DNA from: Paraburkholderia diazotrophica
GTDB lineage: Bacteria; Pseudomonadota; Gammaproteobacteria; Burkholderiales; Burkholderiaceae
Assembly (NCBI RefSeq): GCF_900108945.1
Contig: NZ_FNYE01000010.1
Coordinates: forward strand, 124,001 to 188,000
Direction: 5' to 3'
Length of the DNA stretch: 64,000 nt
Position numbers and translations under genes: made by a program. The notes under the pieces were generated by a model. That model did no database searches. It saw only the letters and a list, made by a program, of their open reading frames with translations, and was not told where the DNA came from. Shown in pieces: positions 58,360 to 64,000 of this stretch (positions are counted from its first letter, which is position 1; each line of letters begins with the position of its first letter).

Positions 58360-59760
58360 CTACCGTCTGCGCAGCGCTTCCATCACCGCTTCGACCACTT
58401 CGCCCGGATCGGCGGAGCGCGGAAACCAGCCGTCCCACTGGGTCCAGTCGAGGCGCGCATCGTCCGCCGAAAAGGCGATCATCACGGGACGGCCCGCGCC
58501 GGCCGCGCTGCGCAACCCGGCGTCCGACACATCGCCATCGTCGACGCCGGCAAAAGGACTCGACGTAACGATGACGCGCGGATCGAGCCGCCGCGCTGCA
58601 TCGCGTGCTTCTTCCATCGTGAGGACCGGCATGACGACGACACCCCGCGAGGTCAGCCGTGAAGCCAGCGCCGACAACCGGCTCGCGTTCGCATCGAAAA
58701 TCAGCACATCGACCCTCGCAGCGCGACCCGCTGGCATCAGGCGCACACGCGCGCGTGCGCGGCGCCATTGTCTGAGCGGCCACAGCATCCGGTTGAACGC
58801 ATGTGCCAGCACGAGTCTGCGCCAGATACGCGCCGCACTGAACGTCGGGCGGCGCGCCTGACGTTCGAGCAGCCGCTTGCTGTCGGGCAGATGCAGCAAC
58901 GCACATCCCTTGTACCAGCGCAGATCGCGATGCGTGTTGCCGGACCAGTGCCGTCCCACCAGCCGGTGCGCGCCGATATCGACGATCTGTTGCCCTTCTT
59001 CAGCAAGCAAGTTCAGTGCCGCCGAGACGAACGCTTCGTCGCCGTGATGATTCAACTGGCCGATCGATGACCTGTACCGCTCGAAACATATGCGCGCGAG
59101 AGGCACGAGCTTGTCGATGAACGCAGCCGATGCCAGCAGCGTCTCGCCGCCGAACCATCGCGGATTGATGAGCCGCTTGCCCGCGACCGTCTCCAGATCG
59201 GCGATGACGCGGCTTTCGCCATAAGCGGAGAACTCCTGATCGGTGATGTCGTACGCGCCCACGCCCGTCGCCCGGCAGCGCAGCAGCAGTTCCGCACTCA
59301 CGCCCCGAAGCGCGAGCATGTCGGTATCGAGCAGCATCAGCAGCTGGCCCTCGCGCAACGTAGCGGCTGCCTGTTCCAGCAAGTCGAGTTTGAAATGCGC
59401 GCCATAAAACCGCGTGAGCTTCGGCAACTCGAGTGTCGACGGCTTTAGCTGCAATACATCGGGACGCCAGTCCCCTGCGACATCGGCAAGATAGTGCTCG
59501 ACCCTGTCCGCCACATTGGTCGCGACGGTCAATCGCGGCAAGCCGGCAGCGAGCAGACTCCGGTTGAGCGTGATGGACTGTTGGAGATATGCGAACGGAT
59601 CGACGCTCGTGCTGTTGGGACTGCCAACACTGTCCGTGTCGACGAATACGAGCGCGTAGGGTACGACGCCGGAATGGGAGCGCGCCACACGCGACGAACG
59701 CTGTCGGCTCTGCGCGGAGGTGGACCGAAAACCGTTGCTAAAAACAGCGGTGTCAAGCAT
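58360..59760 (-). CDS. Glycosyltransferase fused to a degenerate receiver-like domain
   Basis: A 466-residue protein. Residues 40-330 look like a GT-A fold glycosyltransferase: VPYALVFVDTDS, FYGAHFKLDLLEQAAATL, the DxD site LLMLLDTDMLALRG, DQEFSAYGESRVIADLE, HHGDEAFVSAAL and HRDLRWYKGCALLHLPDSKRLL. From about residue 350 a CheY-like module follows (VDVLIFDANASRLSALASRLTSRGVVVMPVLTMEEA...DPRVIVTSSPFAG...GRPVMIAFSADD...EVVEAVMEALRR), but the phosphoacceptor Asp position reads Ser (VIVTSSPF). The receiver thus cannot be phosphorylated in the usual way. The start at 59760 has GGAGG. It is the first gene upstream of the AraC regulator on the same strand. Confidence 0.68.
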   Translation of the reverse strand: MLDTAVFSNGFRSTSAQSRQRSSRVARSHSGVVPYALVFVDTDSVGSPNSTSVDPFAYLQQSITLNRSLLAAGLPRLTVATNVADRVEHYLADVAGDWRPDVLQLKPSTLELPKLTRFYGAHFKLDLLEQAAATLREGQLLMLLDTDMLALRGVSAELLLRCRATGVGAYDITDQEFSAYGESRVIADLETVAGKRLINPRWFGGETLLASAAFIDKLVPLARICFERYRSSIGQLNHHGDEAFVSAALNLLAEEGQQIVDIGAHRLVGRHWSGNTHRDLRWYKGCALLHLPDSKRLLERQARRPTFSAARIWRRLVLAHAFNRMLWPLRQWRRARARVRLMPAGRAARVDVLIFDANASRLSALASRLTSRGVVVMPVLTMEEARDAARRLDPRVIVTSSPFAGVDDGDVSDAGLRSAAGAGRPVMIAFSADDARLDWTQWDGWFPRSADPGEVVEAVMEALRRR

Positions 59761-59905
59761 GGTCGCCTCCAGCGGACCGCATCGACGCGCGCATGGCACT
59801 CGCCATCCGACACGTCCCGTTATCAAAGACTAGTCGCTACGGATTACTTTATTAAGACCGTCGCTATGTCCGTAGATCGGCTCTTTCGCACAAGATACGA
59901 TACAT

Positions 59906-59922
59906 AGCTTCGGCTCGAAGCT
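59906..59922 (-). terminator. Hairpin after the cytochrome c gene
   Basis: AGCTTCG pairs perfectly with CGAAGCT around a 3-base loop, 35 bases past the stop of the tri-heme cytochrome gene (the end of the oxidase operon). No T-run. Confidence 0.4.
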
Positions 59923-59957
59923 CGCGGATGCAACTATTCGGCCCTCGACCTTCAGCG

Positions 59958-61346
59958 CTACTTGCCTAATGTTTGACGGATGCGCGCTACTTCGCGTGTC
60001 GTCACAGGCGCGGCATCGTTGCCCCATGTATTGCGCACGAAGGTCAGCACACGCGCCATTTCCGTATCGGTCAGCTTGCCCGCGAACGACGGCATTTTCT
60101 TCGGATCGGGTCCCGATTGCGTATGCGGCGCCTCGCCGCCTTCCACCAGCAAGCGCACGAGCGAATCGGCGTGCTCGCTCAATACAGCAGGGTTGCCCGC
60201 GAGCCGCGGATATTTGAGCGGCTCGCCCATCCCGTCCGCCTGATGACAGCGCGCGCAAAAGCCTTGATAGAGGCCCGCGCCGGGCAATTCGACATCGCCC
60301 GTTTTCAGCGCGCGAACGGTCCGCAGCGCGGCGTGCGACTGGTCGTCGAAATGGCCGGACGACGCTTGCGCCGGCAGGCCCTTTAAATAGCGCGCGATTG
60401 CGTGGAGATCGTCGTCGGTCAGATACTGTGTGCTGTCCTCGACGACCTCGACCATGCTGCCGAACGTGACGAGACCGCCGCCATGCCCGCGTCTCAGGAA
60501 TGCGGCGATGTCCTCTTCGGAAAAGCGTCCGAGGCCTGAGCCCATGTCGCCTGTCAGATTCGGCGCGAACCAGTGATCGTTCGTGCCGCCCGTCAAGTAG
60601 AGCCGCGAATGCTCGCTGTAGCCGCGCTCTTCGTAAGCGGGTCCGCGTGGCGTGTGACATGCGCCGCAATGCCCGAGCGATTGCACGAGATAAGCGCCGC
60701 GATTCCATTGCGGGCTACGCGACGATTGCGGCACGAACACGTCATCGGGTGCAAACGCAGCGCTCCAGAACATCAGCCCCCAGCGCAGATCGAACGGAAA
60801 CGGCAAGCGCGTGTGCGGCGCGGCCTTCGATACGGGCGCGACGCCGTGCATGAAATACGCGTAGAGCGCGTGCATGTCGTCATCGTTGATCTTCGCAAAC
60901 GACGGATACGGCATCGCCGGATAGAGCCGCCGGTTGCCGGGCGCAACGCCCTCGCGCACGGCGCGCGCGAAATCGTCGTAGCTGTAGCGCCCGATGCCCT
61001 CCACGGAATCGGGCGTGATATTCGACGACCAGATCGTTCCGAACGGCGACTCAATCCCCAGGCCGCCCGCGAAAGGCGCCGACGGATGCAACGGTTGCTT
61101 GCCCGAAGGACCGCCCGGCGGCGCCGTATGGCAGCCCGCGCAATCGGCCGCTTTCGCGAGGTATTCGCCTTTCGCGATCAGCCTGGGATCGCTGGTGTCG
61201 ATCGGCACCGTCGACATCTGCGCATCGGCCCGCTCCGGCATCGCCCCCGACGCGACAAAAGCCGCGCCCGTCGCGATCGCCGCGATGCCGATACCTATGC
61301 CGATGCCGATGCCGATGCCGATGGCAGGAACGACACGTCTGCTCAT
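59958..61346 (-). CDS. Tri-heme cytochrome c, alcohol/gluconate dehydrogenase subunit-like
   Basis: Exported c-type cytochrome of 462 residues. Three CxxCH sites are visible: CAGCH at residues 69-73, CGACH near 226 and CARCH near 363, the arrangement of the cytochrome subunit of membrane alcohol, gluconate and sorbitol dehydrogenases, which passes electrons to an oxidase. The signal peptide contains an Ile-Gly dipeptide run encoded by a hexanucleotide repeat, which is odd. No dehydrogenase gene lies downstream; instead the gene ends an oxidase operon, 5 bases beyond the small membrane gene, so it may be that oxidase's own electron donor. Confidence 0.85.
   Translation of the reverse strand: MSRRVVPAIGIGIGIGIGIGIAAIATGAAFVASGAMPERADAQMSTVPIDTSDPRLIAKGEYLAKAADCAGCHTAPPGGPSGKQPLHPSAPFAGGLGIESPFGTIWSSNITPDSVEGIGRYSYDDFARAVREGVAPGNRRLYPAMPYPSFAKINDDDMHALYAYFMHGVAPVSKAAPHTRLPFPFDLRWGLMFWSAAFAPDDVFVPQSSRSPQWNRGAYLVQSLGHCGACHTPRGPAYEERGYSEHSRLYLTGGTNDHWFAPNLTGDMGSGLGRFSEEDIAAFLRRGHGGGLVTFGSMVEVVEDSTQYLTDDDLHAIARYLKGLPAQASSGHFDDQSHAALRTVRALKTGDVELPGAGLYQGFCARCHQADGMGEPLKYPRLAGNPAVLSEHADSLVRLLVEGGEAPHTQSGPDPKKMPSFAGKLTDTEMARVLTFVRNTWGNDAAPVTTREVARIRQTLGK
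61287..61322 (-). repeat. Hexanucleotide repeat coding Ile-Gly run in signal peptide
   Basis: Six consecutive GCCGAT-type units (five perfect, one degenerate ACCTAT), read on the minus strand as ATCGGC. They encode alternating Ile-Gly in the hydrophobic core of the tri-heme cytochrome signal peptide. Slippage would change helix length by two residues at a time without breaking the frame. Confidence 0.85.
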
Positions 61347-61351
61347 CGTCG

Positions 61352-61810
61352 TCACCACTGCCCGCACGGCGACACGACCACCACGGCAACAACGGTCGTG
61401 GCCAGCCCGAACATGAACATCGCGCTCGACAGCGCGCTCACCCGCGCGAGAAACCACTCGAGTTCCGCGACCCGGCGTGCGCGCCCGTCGAGCGCATGTC
61501 CGCGCCTGCCGCGCGTGAACACGACGGCGCGCCACGCGACGATCACGCCCGCGATGCCCACGATCATGCATACGACGCTCAGCGCGACCAACGCCGTCGT
61601 CACCCAGGCCGGCGGCGACACGGGACGCAGCGGATCGGATACCGCACATGCCTGCGACGTCAGCACTTCGCCGACGAACATCTGCGCGAACCATGCGAGC
61701 GGCGTCGCCAGCGCGGCCGTCAACAGGCGCCGCGAGTGGAAGCGCGGAATGTCGATCCGCGCCGCCGGCTCGTCGCGCCGCTGCCGCGTCTGTGTGCGGT
61801 TGTCGCTCAT
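61352..61810 (-). CDS. Small membrane protein of oxidase operon
   Basis: A 152-residue inner-membrane protein with three hydrophobic helices (LLTAALATPLAWFAQMFVGEVL; WVTTALVALSVVCMIVGIAGVIVAW; SALSSAMFMFGLATTVVAVVVV). Its ATG overlaps the subunit III stop by four bases and its stop is followed by the cytochrome c start 5 bases later, so it belongs to the operon. It may correspond to the extra subunit found in CoxMNOP-type oxidases or to a small subunit IV/assembly helper; no motif settles this. Confidence 0.65.
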   Translation of the reverse strand: MSDNRTQTRQRRDEPAARIDIPRFHSRRLLTAALATPLAWFAQMFVGEVLTSQACAVSDPLRPVSPPAWVTTALVALSVVCMIVGIAGVIVAWRAVVFTRGRRGHALDGRARRVAELEWFLARVSALSSAMFMFGLATTVVAVVVVSPCGQW

Positions 61811-62463
61811 GCGCGTCCCCTCAGCACATACGGCGACAGATAAATCGTCGTAAAGATGAAGAGCCACACGAGATCGACGAAGTGCCAGTACAGGCCGCCT
61901 ATCGTCAGCGCGAGGCAGCGCTTTTCGTCGAAGTAGCCGCGCGCCGTCCATAGCAGCAGCAACGCGAGCACCACCAGTCCGACGACGACGTGCGCCATAT
62001 GAAAGCCCGTGATCGTGAAGTACAGCGAGCCATACAGATGGGCGGTCATGCCGTAAGGATGGTTCTGCCATTCCTTGATCTGAATACCGACGAATGTCAC
62101 GCCCAGCGCCAGCGCCGTGCTCATCGACGCGACGGCCCAATGGATGCGCCGACGCTTCACACAGCGCTCGCATAGCCACACGAAGACGCTGCTCGTCAGC
62201 AGGATCGCCGTGTTCACGCCGCCGAGGCCGAGCTTCGGCAAGCCTTCGGGCGGCCACATGCGGCCGCTCTGCGACGCGAGGTACAGGTACGAAAAGATCA
62301 GATAGCCGAACAACGAGCCTTCCGTGACGATCAACGCGAGACATCCGAACCAGCCGCCCGAACGTTCGCCCGCGCTGCCGACGGGCAGGCTCACCTCGCG
62401 TCCGTAGGCGTCGCCGCGAGAGGTATCGTCGTGCACCGTGCCGTTGCGCAACGCGTCGCTCAT
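61807..62463 (-). CDS. Cytochrome c oxidase subunit III
   Basis: Membrane protein of 218 residues with five hydrophobic helices, matching the shorter subunit III form. Family residues: EGSLFGYLIFSYLYLA, IQIKEWQNH (with the conserved E and H), SLYFTITGFHMAHVVVGLVVL and LTIGGLYWHFVDLVWLFIFTTIYL. It starts 1 base after the subunit I stop and overlaps the next gene by four bases: a compact operon. It would stabilise the oxidase core. Confidence 0.9.
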   Translation of the reverse strand: MSDALRNGTVHDDTSRGDAYGREVSLPVGSAGERSGGWFGCLALIVTEGSLFGYLIFSYLYLASQSGRMWPPEGLPKLGLGGVNTAILLTSSVFVWLCERCVKRRRIHWAVASMSTALALGVTFVGIQIKEWQNHPYGMTAHLYGSLYFTITGFHMAHVVVGLVVLALLLLWTARGYFDEKRCLALTIGGLYWHFVDLVWLFIFTTIYLSPYVLRGRA

Positions 62464-62464
62464 G

Positions 62465-64000
62465 TCAGCTCCCCGCGTCGCGCACGCGCTGCGGCTCGCG
62501 CTGGATCAGTCTGCGCTCGGGCCACAGCCACACGATAATCGACGCCGCGCAGCCCACCAGCATTGCCGCCACGAGCCACCACGCGAGCAGCGCAAGCCCC
62601 GCGAAAAGCAGCGTCGCGCATGCGCTCAACACGAAAGGCGTGTACGAGTCTTCCGGCATCTTCAGGATCACGTCCGGCCGCGCTTCGAGCGCCGTCGTGC
62701 CGAGCGCTTCGCGGCCTCGATCGAGAATGAAGCCCTCTTCGAGCGACGAGCGCAAACCGTTCTGCCCCTCCTCTTCGATGCGTCCTTCCCATAACGGGTG
62801 CCGGCTCGCGATCGTCGGCGCGACGGCGAAGTTATACGGAGGCGGTGGCGAAGTCGTCGACCATTCGAGCGTGCCGGCGTCCCATGGGTTGTCGCCTGCG
62901 ACGGCGCCGCGCCGCAAGCTGTAGAGCAGATCGCACAGGAAGATCAGGATGCCGAGCGCGAGCACGAACGAACCCACGGACGTAATCAGGTTCACCGTGC
63001 TCCAGCCCATGTCTGGCGCGTACGTATAGATGCGGCGCGGCATGCCGAGCAGTCCCGCAAGATGCATCGGAAAGAACGCCACGTTGAAGCCGATGAACAT
63101 CACCCAGAAGGCAAATTTGCCGATACGCTCGCTCATCATGCGTCCCGTGAACTTCGGGAACCAGAAGTACACGCCGCCGATCACGGGAAACACGTTGATG
63201 CCGAGCAGCACGTAATGCAGATGCGCGACGACGAAGTAGGTGTCCGTCAATTGCCAGTCGAAAGGCACGGCCGCCGTCATCACGCCCGATACGCCGCCGA
63301 TCACGAACAGCAGGACGAAGCCCGCGAAGTAATAGAACGGCACGCGGAACACGGGACGCCCCGTCCAGATCGTCGCGATCCACGCGAAGGTCGCGATCGC
63401 GCTCGGCACGGCAATCGCCATGCTCGCCGCGCCGAACAGCGACAGCGCGAGCGCGGGCAAGCCCGTCGCGAACATATGGTGAATCCAGACGACGAAGCCG
63501 ATCAGCATCGTCGCGACCGTCGACAGCGCGACGGGCCCATAGCCCACCAGCGGCCGGCGGCAGAACACGGGCAACGCATCGGAGACGATGCCCATCGCAG
63601 GCAGCACGACGACATACACCCACGGATGCGCGAAGATCCAGAACAAGTGTTGCCACAACAACGCACGTCCGCCGTTCGCCACGTCGAAGAAGTGCGTGCC
63701 GATGCGCCGGTCCATCCACAACAGCAGAAACGCGAGGCTCACCGACGGCACCGCCAGCAGATTGCCGCACGACGCCGTCATCGTGCCCCACACGAGCACC
63801 GGGATGCGATCGAGCGACATGCCCGACGCGCGCATGCGCAGCAGCGTCACGACGAAGTTCACCGCGCCGACGGTCGTCGAAATGCCGAGCAGCACCATGC
63901 CGAGCGCGTACACGTCGATGTTCGGCCCCGTGTCGTATTCGAGCCCGGACAGCGGCACATAGTTGAACCAGCCGGCGTCGGGCGCTTCGCCGAGCGGAAA
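62465..64000 (-). CDS. Divergent cytochrome c oxidase subunit I, partial at right edge
   Basis: Catalytic oxidase subunit; 511 codons visible, with the N-terminus beyond the window. It retains WIHHMF (CuB His pair) and HLHYVL haem ligands. The copper-site motif is HPWVY (63614-63628) in place of HPEVY, with FA before it, so the usual proton-channel Glu is absent and the YS substitute of A2-type oxidases is absent too. The core ends with the normal SSPPPYNF-type tail (TTSPPPPYNFAV). Then an additional 90-residue extension carries two more hydrophobic helices (FVLSACATLLFAGLALLAWWLVAAMLVGCAASIIVWL), as in subunit I fused to a subunit-IV-like module. It heads the subunit III / cytochrome c operon. 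Confidence 0.88.
   Translation of the reverse strand, partial: FPLGEAPDAGWFNYVPLSGLEYDTGPNIDVYALGMVLLGISTTVGAVNFVVTLLRMRASGMSLDRIPVLVWGTMTASCGNLLAVPSVSLAFLLLWMDRRIGTHFFDVANGGRALLWQHLFWIFAHPWVYVVVLPAMGIVSDALPVFCRRPLVGYGPVALSTVATMLIGFVVWIHHMFATGLPALALSLFGAASMAIAVPSAIATFAWIATIWTGRPVFRVPFYYFAGFVLLFVIGGVSGVMTAAVPFDWQLTDTYFVVAHLHYVLLGINVFPVIGGVYFWFPKFTGRMMSERIGKFAFWVMFIGFNVAFFPMHLAGLLGMPRRIYTYAPDMGWSTVNLITSVGSFVLALGILIFLCDLLYSLRRGAVAGDNPWDAGTLEWSTTSPPPPYNFAVAPTIASRHPLWEGRIEEEGQNGLRSSLEEGFILDRGREALGTTALEARPDVILKMPEDSYTPFVLSACATLLFAGLALLAWWLVAAMLVGCAASIIVWLWPERRLIQREPQRVRDAGS

Overview
The window is GC-rich bacterial DNA. Its gene families point to a Burkholderiaceae member, most likely Paraburkholderia or a close relative: an ECF42-type sigma factor with a YCII partner, a PA2169-family four-helix protein, several 'GGGG' lipoproteins, and polyol/sugar-type catabolic clusters under IclR and LacI control. 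This assignment is inferred from gene content; no rRNA, tRNA, CRISPR array or intact insertion sequence was seen.

Layout. 0-8 kb: an orphan cytochrome c oxidase subunit I, nicotinate phosphoribosyltransferase, small stress-type proteins, and a three-gene set (membrane cytochrome b, Tat/lipoprotein molybdopterin oxidoreductase, secreted partner). 8-16 kb: a decayed glycosyltransferase, a MoaD/ThiS-like protein paired with a BNR-propeller protein, two secreted hydrolases, and the YCII/ECF42 pair. 16-22 kb: DUF2254 membrane protein with beta-carbonic anhydrase, a DUF4239-like membrane protein, a methyltransferase next to a nuclease-like protein, and a tiny Cys-rich protein. 22-26 kb: a five-gene catabolic operon (cupin, SDR, MFS, SDR, IclR) with a repeated motif upstream. 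26-35 kb: an exported glycoside hydrolase, then a LacI regulator divergent from a histidinol-dehydrogenase-like / SDR / Zn-dehydrogenase / MFS operon, with two palindromic operators and a small hairpin-plus-T element between them. 35-42 kb: GlxA-type and LysR regulators, an AhpD-like protein, a recQ gene broken by a frameshift, and a prolyl-4-hydroxylase-like oxygenase. 41.5-46.3 kb: three consecutive lipoprotein genes (phosphoesterase, di-heme peroxidase, unknown). 47-48.3 kb: a compact type VI secretion cassette (Hcp, L,D-transpeptidase-like effector, membrane protein as likely immunity). 48.5-53 kb: a decayed aldo/keto reductase, a GGDEF/EAL membrane protein and a FeeM/GNAT-like acyl-amino-acid synthase. 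53-60 kb: a DMT exporter, glycogen phosphorylase, an AraC regulator, and a glycosyltransferase fused to a degenerate receiver domain. 60-64 kb: an unusual cytochrome oxidase operon (subunit I running off the right edge, subunit III, a small membrane protein, a tri-heme cytochrome c).

Themes. The window is accessory in character: many periplasmic redox enzymes (two haem-copper oxidases, a tri-heme cytochrome, a MauG-like peroxidase, a Moco enzyme), two transport-plus-dehydrogenase catabolic operons with visible candidate operator DNA, and several pseudogene scars. The observations most worth following are the Hcp/L,D-transpeptidase cassette, the MoaD-like/BNR pair, the receiver-fused glycosyltransferase, the oxidase with HPWVY in place of HPEVY, and the three-lipoprotein phosphoesterase/peroxidase set.
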